From Gordius sp. MW1 (Eukaryota; Nematomorpha; Gordioida; Gordea; Gordiidae): DNA of 64,000 bases. Location: NCBI GenBank assembly GCA_964036665.1, contig OZ038530.1:6276501-6340500 (forward strand). Reading direction: 5' to 3'. The first letter of the stretch is position 1, and each line of letters starts with the position of its first letter. Made by a program: the position numbers and the translations under genes. Below the pieces are notes generated by a model. It saw only the letters and a program-made list of their open reading frames with translations. It was not told the origin of the DNA and did not search any database. Of this stretch, positions 33,564 to 45,100 are shown in pieces.

Positions 33564-34622
33564 ATGAGATTGTGTAATGTATGCTGTTTATTTATAAAAC
33601 GCACAATATCCGTGCGCATACAAGATTTTAAATCCAAATCTTTGCAGTTTTCAGAATACGGACCTCCATTAGAGCGACTTACTTTAATCGAAAATGACAA
33701 CGTATTTGATAGCAACTCTAAAGTGTTAATTAAGCTCCTAGCTGCACCCATTAACCCATCCGATATCAATAAGATAGAAGGTCATTATCCTCATAATCAG
33801 AAGCTTCCTGCTATTGGTGGAGGAGAAGGGGTAGGAAAAGTTGTTGCTGTTGGGCAAAATCAAAAGTTTAAAGTAGGGGAAAAAGTAATATTTTTAGGCA
33901 ACTCTGTAGGGACCTGGCGAAATTATGGAATTTTTGAGCCCCATGAAATTTATAAAATCCCTCCCCTTCCTACAATAGCAGCATCAATGTTGCTTATAAA
34001 TCCCTGCACTGCTTATTCTTTACTAAAAAATATAATCAATTTCAAACCTGGAGAGGTTATTATTCAAAATGGGGCAAACAGTGCTGTTGGACAGTTTGTT
34101 ATACAATTAGCACATATATTTGGTATTAATACCTTGAATATAATCAGAAATAGACCTGGTGTAGATGAATTGATAGGTTATTTGCAGAGATTAGGAGCTA
34201 ATTCTGTTATTCTTGAAGAAGAATTGAATACTATTAGAACAAAGGATATAATAACCAAGTTTGGGAATCCAAGATTAGCACTCAATTGTGTTGGAGGAAC
34301 AAATTGCTTACACATGATTCAATACCTTCAAAACAATGGAATTTTGGTTACATATGGTGGGATGTCAAAAAAACCAGTAATCTTGCCAACTAAATATTTA
34401 ATCTTTAAAAATATCAAAGCAATAGGATTTTTTTTTAGCTCAAGCTATGAAAATAATTTAACAAATTTTGATCATATGATAATTGAAATATGTAAATATT
34501 TTAATACGAAGCTGTTAACATTACCCCATTATAAAACATATAAATTAGATGATTATAAAAATGCTTTAACAAACTCATTACTACCTTATAACAATAATAA
34601 AAGTATATTCTTATGTGATTAA
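33564..34622 (+). CDS. MECR: Mitochondrial enoyl-[ACP]/trans-2-enoyl-CoA reductase
   Basis: A complete 352-residue MDR-superfamily reductase on one exon. The family catalyses the NADPH-dependent last step of mitochondrial fatty-acid synthesis, needed for lipoate and respiratory-chain assembly. Visible: a basic N-terminus (RLCNVCCLFIKRTISVR) suited to mitochondrial import; the catalytic-domain block LLAAPINPSDINKIEGHYP, whose Tyr matches the conserved catalytic tyrosine of this family; IGGGEGVGKVVAVG; the Rossmann motif GANSAVGQFVIQLA; NIIRNRPGVDEL before the second beta-alpha unit; LALNCVGG; and VTYGGMSKKPVILPT near the substrate site. Length fits the family (about 350-380). The ATG at 33564 is the first in frame after the foldback element ends at 33517, so promoter or 5' UTR may lie in that element. 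No zinc-ligand cysteines of alcohol dehydrogenases are present, as expected for MECR. Lack of introns could mean a retrocopy or simple intron loss; the open frame argues that it is functional. Confidence 0.93.
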   Translation: MRLCNVCCLFIKRTISVRIQDFKSKSLQFSEYGPPLERLTLIENDNVFDSNSKVLIKLLAAPINPSDINKIEGHYPHNQKLPAIGGGEGVGKVVAVGQNQKFKVGEKVIFLGNSVGTWRNYGIFEPHEIYKIPPLPTIAASMLLINPCTAYSLLKNIINFKPGEVIIQNGANSAVGQFVIQLAHIFGINTLNIIRNRPGVDELIGYLQRLGANSVILEEELNTIRTKDIITKFGNPRLALNCVGGTNCLHMIQYLQNNGILVTYGGMSKKPVILPTKYLIFKNIKAIGFFFSSSYENNLTNFDHMIIEICKYFNTKLLTLPHYKTYKLDDYKNALTNSLLPYNNNKSIFLCD

Positions 34623-34803
34623 ACAATTCTAAATTAAATATAAATTACTTAATTATTAACCTTTGCACATATTTTTAAGGAATGGCTAATATTAAACAGA
34701 ATTTTATTTAATTGCCTATGGCATTCCTACTATAATCTATTTTCAAACAAGACCATATAATAAACTATAGGATTTTACAAAATTTAGTATTGTCATACCT
34801 TGA

Positions 34804-34809
34804 AATAAA
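34804..34809 (+). promoter_or_regulatory. Possible poly(A) signal of MECR
   Basis: AATAAA about 180 bp after the MECR stop. In AT-rich sequence this can occur by chance. Confidence 0.4.
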
Positions 34810-34969
34810 TTAAAATATTAAGTTTATTTATTCTTTTGTATTAATCAGGATTTAAATAAAAAGATGCATGCTCTAAAGCTTAACTATTTTTTAGCAGATC
34901 ATTTTGGCAATTTTTTTTTAAATTATAAGCATTATTGGTTAAATTATAAAGTAAAAGTGCATTAGGTAT

Positions 34970-35100
34970 TAGAGACCTGCAACGGGCCTATTTTTTCTTG
35001 GTCGGCCCTCCCGCTTCAAAAATTTCTAAGCCCGACCCTGGCCCGCTGAAAAAAAATTTGGCCCGGGCCCGTAGGAATTTTTTTTTGCAAATTTTTTAAC
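34970..35100. mobile_element. One end of a word-array hAT element (GCCCG family)
   Basis: Starts TAGAGACCTGCAACGGGCC and continues with GGCCC, GCCCGACCC and GGCCCGGGCCC words. This resembles the ends of the elements at 10247 and 44786. The other end was not found within several kb, so it is a fragment. Confidence 0.5.
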
Positions 35101-36020
35101 GATTGTTATTTTTTTATTAAAAAGTTAATTCAATATTCAGTAGTATATGTTAAAAACATCAATAATAACACTAGACAACAAATATTGACCTTGTGAAATC
35201 AACTAGAAAACGGGTAACAGATTCTGATAGAGTTTTTTGTGGGGATCACGAATATGTTTTTCTTTTTTGTTATATACGAGAAGTTTTTGAAATAATTGGT
35301 CTCAAAGTTGTAAAAGGTCGTTTTTGACCCTTTTTGACGATGAATACTGCGAAGATGAATCGAGAAAGTTAAAAAGGTAAAGTTCTAAACGATATTACAA
35401 TTTGATTTTAAAAACTTAAAAAAAAATTTTAATCTACCTGCAATAGTTTTAATTTTATGACGAAAATTCAATTACCCCCTTGTTAAATTCCCCTCCCTTA
35501 TATGCATACATAACACTATACCGCAAGTGCATGTGCGTAGTGTGAAAGAGCTAAATAGTAGGTCACTACTCTTACTACTATAGTTGTTAAATTGCTAAGC
35601 AGCTTCAACTAAAAACTCGAGCACGAACACTAGCTGGGTAATATGCTAACACAATGAGTGCTAAGCTAACTGTTCGGTGCAATAGTTTTAACAGTAGCAC
35701 ATAAAAATGCTCGAGAGGTTAGTCGATAGCAGCCCGATCTGTTAAAAAATTTTAGCAGGAGCTCGAGCAGTAAATTCGAGCAGATAGTAGATTGAATTGC
35801 TTTTGTTAAACTATTTTAGTTTCTTACAATATTTGCTCATGGTATATTATAAAGTTATTATATTATAGTTTTATAAGAAATTAAGCATGTTGAGCGTAAA
35901 TGATGGATTGCACGATAATAAGATGAGATTGTATATTTGATTTTTTACCTACATGTTATTATATACATTTTGAGTTTTTACGTATAAATATTTTGTACAG
36001 GTGGTTAAATCAATATATAG
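35101..36020. other. Spacer with repeated GCTCGAG words
   Basis: No gene recognised. 35610-35790 contains several CTCGAGCA/GAGCTCGAGC words and GTTAAAAAATTTTAGCAGG, but no repeat ends. Confidence 0.3.
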
Positions 36021-38010
36021 GGTAAATGTCAAAATCTATGTTTATGATGCGATTTAAATTTTTTTTTGAAATTGTGACTCACTAAGAGCTTAAAAAATGT
36101 TTTTCATTTTTGAAATTAAGATTTTTAAAAGTTTAGCGGTCGTCCAGGTGACAAATGTCATAATCTATGTTTATGATGCGATTTAAATTTTTTTTTCAAA
36201 TTGTGACTCACTAAGAACTTAAAAAATGTTTTTCACCTTTGAAATTAAGATTTTTAAAAGTTTAGCGGTCGCCCAGGTGACAAATGTCATAATCTATGTT
36301 TATGATGCGATTTAAATTTTTTTTTCAAATTCTGACCCACTGAGAGCTTAAAAAATGTTTTTCACCTTTGAAATTAAGATTTTTAAATGTTTAGCGGTCG
36401 CCCAGGTGACAAATGTCATAATCTATGTTTATGATGCGATTTAAATTTTTTTTCAAATTCTGACTCACTGAGAGCTTAAAAAATGTTTTTCACCTTTGAA
36501 ATTAAGATTTTTAAAAGTTTAGCGGTCGCCCCGGTGACAAATGTCATAATCTATGTTTATGATGCGATTTAAATTTTTTTTTGAAATTGTGACTCACTAA
36601 GAGCTTAAAAAATGTTTTTCACCTTTGAAATTAAGATTTTTGAAAGTTTAGCGGTCGCCCAGGTGACAAATGTCATAATCTATGTTTATTATGCGATTTA
36701 AATTTTTTTTGAAATTGTGACTCACTAAGAGCTTAAAAAATGTTTTTTACCTTTGAAAATATGATTTTTAAAAGTTTACCGGTCGTCCAGGTGACAAATG
36801 TCATAATCTATGTTTATGATGCGATTTAAATTTTTTTTTCAAATTGTGACTCACTAAGAACTTAAAAAATGTTTTTCACCTTTGAAATTAAGATTTTTAA
36901 AAGTTTAGCGGTCGCCCAGGTGACAAATGTCATAATCTATGTTTATGATGCGATTTAAATTTTTTTTTCAAATTGTGACTCACTAAGAACTTAAAAAATG
37001 TTTTTCACCTTTGAAATTAAGATTTTTAAAAGTTTAGCGGTTGCTCAGGTGACAAATGTCATAATCTATGTTTATGATGCGATTTACATTTTTTTTTCAA
37101 ATTGTGACTCACTAAGAGCTTAAAAAATGTTTTTCACCTTGGAAATTAAGATTTTTGAAAGTCTAGCGGTCACCCAGGTGACAAATGTCATAATCTACAT
37201 TTATGATGCGATTTAAATTTTTTTTTCAAATTGTGACTCACTAAGCGCTTAAAAAATGTTTTTCACCTTTGAAATTAAGATTTTTGAAAGTTTAGCGGTC
37301 GCCCAGGTGACAAATGTCATAATCTACATATATGATGCGATTTAAATTTTTTTTCCAAATTGTGACTCACTAAGAGCTTAAAAAATGTTTTTCACCTTTG
37401 AAATTAAGATTTTTGAAGTTTAGCGGTCGCCCAGGTGACAAATGTCATAATCTTCATTTATGATGCGATTTAAATTTTTTTTTCAAATTGTGACTCACTA
37501 GGAGCTTAAAAAATGTTTTTCACCTTTGAAATTAAGATTTTTGAAAGTTTAGCGGTCGCTCAGGTGACAAATGTCATAATCTTCATTTATGATGCGATTC
37601 AAATTTTTTTTTCAAATTGTGACTCACTAAGAGCTTATAAAATGTTTTTCATCTTTTAAATTAAGATTTTTGAAAGTTTAGCGGTCGCCCAGGTGACAAA
37701 TGTCATAATCTATGTTTATTATGGGATTTAAATTTTTTTTTCAAATTGTGACTCACTAAGAGCTTATAAAATGTTTTTCAACTTTGTAATTAAGATTTTT
37801 GAAAGTTTAGCGGTCGCCCAGGTGACAAATGTCATAATCTACATTTATGATGCGATTTAAATTTTTTTTTCAAATTGTGACTCACTAAGAGCTTAAAAAA
37901 TGTTTTTCACCTTTGAAATTAAGATTTTTGAAAGTTTAGCGGTCGCCCAGGTGACAAATGTCATAATATATGTTTATGATGCGATTTAAATTTTTTTTTC
38001 AAATTGTGAC
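36021..38010. repeat. ~130-bp satellite-like tandem array (about 15 units)
   Basis: Units contain GTTTAGCGGTCGCCCAGG, then TGACAAATGTCATAATCTA, TTTATGATGCGATTTAAA, a T run, AAATTGTGACTCACTAAG and TTAAAAAATGTTTTTCACC. Internal units differ by a few bases. The dyad TGACAAATGTCA is present in nearly every unit. The array runs directly into a hAT-type terminus at 38011-38024. Confidence 0.93.
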
Positions 38011-38024
38011 GTTGCCTACCCCTG
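38011..38024. mobile_element. hAT-type terminal inverted repeat capping the array
   Basis: GTTGCCTACCCCTG is the complement of CAGGGGTAGGCAAC, a common hAT terminus. The last array unit runs into it and Gypsy gag-like sequence resumes after it. The left partner terminus was not found near 36000, so the element is one-sided or has lost that end. Confidence 0.55.
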
Positions 38025-38435
38025 CTCTAATGGCAAAGCTGACTTCGTGCTTATCCCTTTTGGAGGTTTTGGCATCTGGGTCTTATATCAATTTCTTAAG
38101 ACTCTTGCAGTGTCTTTTGATGCCGGCCCGTTATGATCTCTATTCTAGGGGCTGATTATTGACAGTCAATGGCGGATCTGGAGGCTTTGGACGTCCATAT
38201 ACTGCTAATTTGTTTTGCATTTGCTGCATGAGGATTTCAGTTTGCTTTCGATGCGATTCGGCTTGTTTTATAGCCTGCGTCGTGGTTTCGTGCATTTTTG
38301 TTAATCGGGCCAGGAAATTTTGCATGACGTTATCGGAGGTACCCGGGTTAGCGGCGGTGTCAGTGGTGAAGCCATTGTGTTGTCCGGCGTTAAGAGAAGA
38401 AGCTGGAATTGTCTTGAAACCGCGTAATGGGCATT
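38025..38435 (-). pseudogene. Retrotransposon gag-like scrap
   Basis: The minus frame 38325-38140 reads MQNFLARLTKMHETTTQAIK, a segment ending LMQQMQNKLAVYGRP, then PKPPDPPLTVNNQPLE. It is preceded in frame by NAGQHNGFTTDTAANPG. Beyond a stop the frame resumes as DPDAKTSKRDKHEVSFAIR. A coiled, Gln-rich start with a proline hinge resembles Gypsy gag N-termini. No LTR was confirmed in the adjoining 38440-38640. Confidence 0.4.
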
Positions 38436-38639
38436 AACTAGCAAATATATAAAAGCAAAACAGCTTAAGGCTAACCCAAAATTATACGGTTAGGAATGCA
38501 CCCAACGTCGGGGTGGTAAGGGACGTATAAAGGGCTGTAGGGAAAAACAGGTTGAATATCACCCTGAGGCAAGAACATGCTTTATATACTGAATAGTCAC
38601 GTCATTGCATATGGCTTCTTCTTTATCATGTATTAGGTT

Positions 38640-40370
38640 TAGCGTTGTGGTATTTGTTTAAATAAATTTCTTCCGTCTTGATAGCGTAAGCGCGCCTAAT
38701 TTATCTTCTTAGTTTTTATCACTTTGTCTCCTTACCCTTTCCATGTGACACGAGGTCGTCTTCTCCTATCTTCCTAACCCCTATTCCAGTACTTTCCGAT
38801 TTACATCATTCGTCTCCCTTCTTAGTATATGCCCATACCACCTTAGCCGTTTTCGTTAATCAAGTAAGCTATAGGTTGGATACCCATTTTGCCTTGAGAG
38901 TCAGTCTCATTTGTCATATGGTCAAGCTTACCTTAAGCTCAATCGTATCTTTCTCATCTTCCTGGTTTGTTAGCTCATATCTTTTTCAGTTCGTATTTTA
39001 TGTTTCAGTGTCAGCTTAAGTCCCTCTCTTTTGCTAATCTTGCATCTTATTTGTACGATTTATCAGGTGACTTTCCTCCCGTCCATCCAAGCGGCCATAC
39101 CGTCTTAATCTTCTTGCAACCAACTTTCTTTAATTTATTCCTTATTTATTGATTTCATATAAGGTCTCTCTATCTCATTTCCAAGATCAATCTTAACATT
39201 CGAAACTCATTTGTATCCAAACTTTGCTCTTCCTTTGCCTTAATTGTGCATGTCGCCGATCCATACATTCCCTTCACAAAAGGTATTATATAATAGTCAT
39301 GTTTTTTTCACATAGTAAGCCACTCAGCTCACTGAATTTTTGCCATCCTGCGTTTAATCTTATTTATACGCATCGCATTGTGCCCTTGAACCAAGATATT
39401 TGAGTTCTTTTTTGTTGCGTAAGTTTCTTTGTATTCATTTTCCGACTTCAAGCATATGTATTCAGTTTTATCTTGGTTGACTAAGGTTTCCTTTTTGCTC
39501 CAGCAACACTTGAACTTGCGTTGCTGATTCCACATTTAAAACTGCGCGCCACTATATCTTCCACAATGGGCATCGCCAGATTTGCGTTTCAGGACCTTAT
39601 TTTTCCAATCATTATTGATATGAAGAGGAATGTACTTAGTCCCGATTCTTGATATACACCGATGTTTAGGATTAATCCATTTTAAATATTACTGGATTCT
39701 CGTACTTTTGTTTTGCGTGACCATCGTCAGTACTGCTGTAGCTCGCCTTTTCCCACACTCGTTATCTCCTTGATTTTCACACACTCTTACCCATTAATTA
39801 TCTAGTTTAATATTCCCACACTCTCACCAATTAATTATATCATTAGTTACTTTCTCTCGTAGTTTTTAGACGTTAGGATTACATCATCCATCAGTTTTGT
39901 ACTTGTAAACAAGTTGACCTTCGTTATTTTAAGTACATTAATGATTCCTACTATTCCCTATATATTGACAATTTATCGCATATATTGATTCTGCTTTTTT
40001 CGCATTTGATAATTCTTCGTTCTTGTAATCGAAGATATAAAAAGTACACTATTGGAACTCAGGCAATCCCATAGCAACTGCCTTGGGACATCGAATTATC
40101 AAGATTTAAAAAACACATATGTGGTTTTCCTTATATAGTTCAATAAGTATCATGAGGCATGTATTGCGTCTGTAGATTAACCTAAATTGTCGTTCATCTA
40201 TTGAACTTACTTTTATAAGTCTAGCAATGACCCTATTCTGTACCTTCATTGCATGACTCGTTGACTTTATGCTCTGATAGTTATTGCACTCTTGTTCTTC
40301 TCCTCTCATTGTATAGGTTGGATGATTTGTTGGTCCAAAGTGAGTGTTGTAAGATCATGGTAATAAGGCT
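38640..40370 (-). pseudogene. RTE-type LINE remnant (RT and C-terminus)
   Basis: Minus-strand pieces: EEQECNNYQSIKSTSHAMKV and SIDERQFRLIYRRNT (40309-40106), comparable to the EC.NYRGI.L.SH...K and I.E.QFGF.P.R.T blocks; TLVNQDKTEYICLKSENE (39535-39329), comparable to VN..KTEYM; and at 38850-38700 sequence matching the RRRGRPK..W C-terminus. It is much older than the LINE at 47365-50795, as the frame is broken every few tens of codons. Confidence 0.65.
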
Positions 40371-41670
40371 AGTGCATAACAAAATATATTATTTATAGTG
40401 AAATAATATATGTTAAAGTATTATGATAACAAAAATGATATTAAACATTAAATAACCATTAACCTAAATTGCTGGCCAAAACATTGGAAATTTTTCGGAA
40501 ATTTGAGCCCATATATGTTTAAACCAATTCAAAAATATAATTTGCATGCTTATAAAATTTAATTTTAGTGATTGGGTAAATAACTTAAAAGGTAAAATTG
40601 CTTGTAATACTTTAAATGAAAGTGAAAATGACATGAAGAGGTAATATATAAATAATGACCAAATATAGGATTACACTTGGCTCGACTTGATCAACAAACA
40701 AATCTCTGATTATATTTCAGCAAGAACTTTTGAATTCATGATTGATGGAATTGAGGAAAAACTTTTATTTTACAATATCAGGGTAATAACAACTATTATA
40801 TTCGTCGCGTCTATTTAAATAAATTTGAAGTAATTTTTAAAATCCTTTTTTAAGATCAATTCTCAAATCTCAGCAGTTAAATTGTTTCTAAATTTACACA
40901 TAGGGGGTCAAATTCGATTAATTTCGAATGGAATCTGAATTCAATCGAATCTCGAATATTTCCCAGAAGCGTATCTACTAGCTCTAAACGATTTTCCTCA
41001 TATAGTAGGCATGGTTTTCCCATTTAGGCTGTCCTCAGTTAATGATTATAAATTCTGTGCTTTGGATCGGGAACATAAATTATTAACAGATACCTGTATT
41101 TGGGTTAGAAATAATCTTAAAAAGCGAAAGAAAAAATGAAGAGAAAGCAAGAGCGTTAATAGAGAGTGGAAGAAATAATCGGGGAGATGTAGATAATCAC
41201 AACCTATTTTGCCGGAATCAATAATAAGGATTGAAACTTAAATTCGTAACAATATAAACCAATTTAGTAAAAGAGTTCATAGAAGAGCCTATAGGACAAA
41301 TAACATATTACTTTTTCAATTTTAATACATAGTTCTTAGAATAGAGTGTCTGGTGTTTCTTTAATACTATTATTTTTAATAAAATTTAGGACTGGAATAT
41401 TTTATGCGTTATTCCTCATATATCATATCTTAACAAATTTTTAATGATGAGGACGACAAAACATTGGTCAAGTACAATTTTTTATTTATATCTAAGCTGT
41501 GACCGCTTTTTTGCTTATACCATGTTAAAAAATGAATCCATATAAGAACTTATATATCAATTCGATTCATAGAGTTTGGATTTTAACATGTCATCTGTTT
41601 TTTTGACTAAGCCCATCCTACTTAGAAAGACAAAGATTTTTTACTTTTTGGGACTTGGACTTGGAGCGAA
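40371..41670. other. BRPF upstream region; AT-rich with one exon-like duplicate
   Basis: Apart from the duplicate at 40591-40788 no coding exon is recognised. The promoter of the BRPF gene should lie between here and 42122, but no motif stands out. Confidence 0.35.
40591..40788 (+). pseudogene. Duplicate of BRPF exon 1 end, intron 1 and exon 2
   Basis: Closely matches 42660-42863 over about 200 bp, including AATACTTTAAATGAAAGTGA, the intron, CTTGGCTCGACTTGATCAAC and the donor after AATATCAG. Differences break the protein: three bases of the GATGAAGAG end are missing and WLDLINKQ becomes shifted to [11 protein letters not shown]. It is 2.07 kb upstream of the genuine copy. Confidence 0.85.
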
Positions 41671-41961
41671 GAACCAGGCTATGTATTCTCGATTTTAAGT
41701 GATAAATAACAAAACGTAAAACGCATTTCTTAAACGTTCCATTCCCGAGCGCAATCATCGCGTTCGAATTTGTGTGTTATTGTTTAAAAATAATCCTTTC
41801 AAGTCAAAATTATCTTTAAGGGACAGGGTTAAGGTTCGGGGTTAGGGTTTTAGGTCAGCGTTTTAGGTTAGGGTTAGGATTAGATGCAATGGAACGTTTA
41901 AGAAATGCGTTTTACGTTTTGTTATTTATCACTCAAAATCGAGAATACATAGCCTAGGCCT
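41671..41961. mobile_element. MITE with ~70-bp inverted ends, related to the foldback element
   Basis: The arms beginning AGGCTATGTATTCTCGATTT (41676) and the inverted copy ending 41955 match over about 70 bp with one or two differences. Flanks GGAGCGAA (41663-41670) and AGAGCGAA (41962-41969) are an imperfect 8-bp duplication. The spacer has GTTAGGGTTTTAGG-type telomere-like words (41830-41880). The arm layout ..ATTCTC..TTTT..GTGA..ACGC..TTAAACGTTC matches the 31612 element. Confidence 0.8.
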
Positions 41962-42122
41962 AGAGCGAACATGCATACATACTCTATGAAAAAACCATGA
42001 TATTCTTTGTAATAGGAACTTATGTTAGTCATCTCGATAATTTATTAAGGGCCATTGCAAATTGGAGGAGAAAGTAGATTGCAGACGCTTTCATTTGCCT
42101 TTGGTTAGATGTGAACATTTAT

Positions 42123-45100
42123 ATGGGATTAAAACACGATATTATTAATTCACATTTTTTTCACACAAAAACTACAAACCAAATATATTGCACCGTATAT
42201 ATTGATATAAAAAGGTTTTTAAATATGAAAAAATCCTTTAAAAACCTAAAACTAAAATACAAACGATGGAAAGTACACAAGGCGCATAAATTACAAAAAT
42301 CTCCAAAGAATATAAATTCTATATTTAAGCAAATGTCAAGCTCTATGGAATTAAATCATTTTTTGCCAGAAGATCAAATACTTTTGCAAGAACTCAATAC
42401 ATCAATTAAAATTATTATAGATGAGACAAAATGTGATAAACTTCTTATAGAATCAGACACAATTCTATCACAATTAGGAAATTTTGCAGATAATATTTAT
42501 TTGCCCAATTCTATTATGAAAAATAATTATCAAATCACATCTATTTCTCATACTAATATTAGCACCCCAACACCTATATTTACAGTTATTAATAATAGAG
42601 CATCAGTGTCACCAAAGCAGAAAAACAATGATAAAAATGAATATTTTAAATTCGAAGATAAAATTCTTAGTAATACTTTAAATGAAAGTGAATATGACAT
42701 GGATGAAGAGGTAATATATAAATAATGACCAAATATTGATTTTTAGGATTATGCTTGGCTCGACTTGATCAACAAACAATTTTCTGGTTCTATTTCAGCA
42801 AGAACTTTTGAGTTCCTGATTGATAGAATTGAGAAAAAAGCTTTTATTTTACAATATCAGGGTAATATACATATTATTTTTCTAACATTTTAAAATAGAA
42901 AAGTCTTATATGAAGAATATCATATTGAATAAGGAGGATATGAAGTTTACTAATATATTGCCTATAAAAAATATGATTGTTGATAATGATGAAGATGCAG
43001 TTTGTTGCATATGCAATGATGGTGAATGTTCCAATTCAAATGTTATATTATTTTGTGATGCATGTAACATAGCTGTGCATCAAGAATGTTATGGGGTCCC
43101 TTATATTCCTGAGGGCCAATGGCTTTGTCGTGTCTGTTTACAAGAATCCTCAACTTCTCCTGCACATGTAAATTGTGTTTTGTGTCCTAATCGAGGAGGA
43201 GCCTATAAAAGGGTTCATGATATATCAAACACAAATTTTAAGTTAAGTCCTGAAGGATTAAAAGGTGAAAAGCCATTAATATTTCAATTAATTTTGAGAA
43301 ACATTTAACACTTTTTTTAAACTGTCTTCATTTACAAATGTCTTTTATTTTCATGTTTGTTAGATGAAATGCCTGAGCACATACTTAACCCTTCAGCTAT
43401 ATGTTTATGGTCTCATGTTGTTTGTGCTTTATGGATACCAGAAGTGTCATTTGGTATTAATTCATTAAATTGTTTTTTATTATTAGTTAGATTATTTAAA
43501 TACTGCTTATTTTTGTCTAGGAAATATGGTGTTTTTAGAACCTGTAGATAATGTAGAACGCATACCAGCAGCACGATGGAGGTTAACTTGCTACATTTGC
43601 AGGCAAAAAAATGTGGGTGCCTGCATCCAATGCCATAAATCAAATTGTTATACCGCATTTCATGTAACATGTGCCCAACAGGCTGGTCTTTACATGATTC
43701 TAGAAACAAGCAACAATCATGAACCCAAAAGTTCCAACACGCACGTAAATTGCTTTATACTAACTACATATTATATACTTACACTCAGTATAAAAGTACA
43801 CATAATAATTGATTATGATGAATGTGTTTTACTTGATGGAAATGTAGCAACATTCAGCACCCATGTCACCGATGACGATTAGAAAGATAGCATATTGTGA
43901 CATACATCTTCCACCCAACCTTAACAAGGAGGACTGGGCCAAATCTTGGTCAAGCAAATTGTTTCTCGACTCCTTTTCCTCTCCTAAACATTCGTCCCAC
44001 TCCCACTCCTCAATACTCAAGTACTGCACCCCAACTGCCACCTGCTTAAAAAGGGTATCTACCCTTAACAACAATCTTAACCTCATAAAACGGGCTCGTA
44101 AGGTGTTGGCAGAACGAAGAGCCAAAAAACCGATACCGCCCATCGTCGTCTTACCCCAAATACCGGTTAAAAGGTAAATTCTCTCTTTCTTTGAATGGGA
44201 GGATAAATGCTCTGATCGTTGTGTATGTGTGTGTTTTTTCATATCTCAGCCTCACAACCCTGTGTCGAATGGAATGGCCTACCAGCCCAACCTCGTATCC
44301 TCCTCCTGCCCCTGCCTTCCTCGACAAGGAAAGATTCCTGCGTAGTCTGTTAGGGTATTGGAAGTTGAAGAGGCAAGCACGCAACGGGTTCCCTCTCATC
44401 AAAAGGCTACAATCACAAATGCACGGCCCTAACCTCGCCGCCACACTCAAAGAAGTTTGTCTAATCACCACCATTATCTATTCCATACCCATACATTTTT
44501 ACATTTTCCTTTAACGTTTTTCTCAAATGCTTCCTTCAATATAATTTATGTTTTATACGATTATCGCGGCGCGGGCCTTAAGGCATGTTTAAAAATATGG
44601 TCTAATTTATGATCTCACAACGCGTTTAACGCATCTTCTCCTAATTAACTCCGAGAAGGTATTATTTGATAATTTAGCAGCGATTTATTCCCTTTTGCCT
44701 TCTCTGCAATATTTTTGCAATATCACCTAAAGGTGATTTAAGAATTGAGGTTTTTAAAGAATAGGTAACTTGATGTCGTGAGAACCAGAGGTCAGATTTG
44801 TTAAAATTTTTCAGCCCGAACCCGGCCCGGCCCGATTTTATAATTAATCTGCCCGCCCGAGCCCGCCCGAACCCATCTAAGTGTCCGCCCGGGCCCGCCC
44901 GAATCGTTAAAGCTGCCCCAATTGCCCGGCCCGAAATATTAAATTTGCCCGTTAGTCCCGAATTTGTGAGGTCGCAAACAGAGGTCGTATTTGTTAAAAT
45001 TTTTCTGCCCAAACCCGGCCCGGTCTAAATTTTTAACTAAATTCCCCGCCTGAACCCTTCTAAGTGTCCGCTCAGCCATGCCCAAACCATTAGAGCTGCC

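Noticed and set aside
38967-39152. Plus-strand ORF in the 38.6-40.4 kb region
   Set aside because: Antisense to degenerate RTE coding sequence.
43413-43709. Minus-strand ORFs within BRPF exons (also 43829-44242 and 44151-44474)
   Set aside because: They oppose well-conserved PHD-finger exons and carry no recognisable domain.
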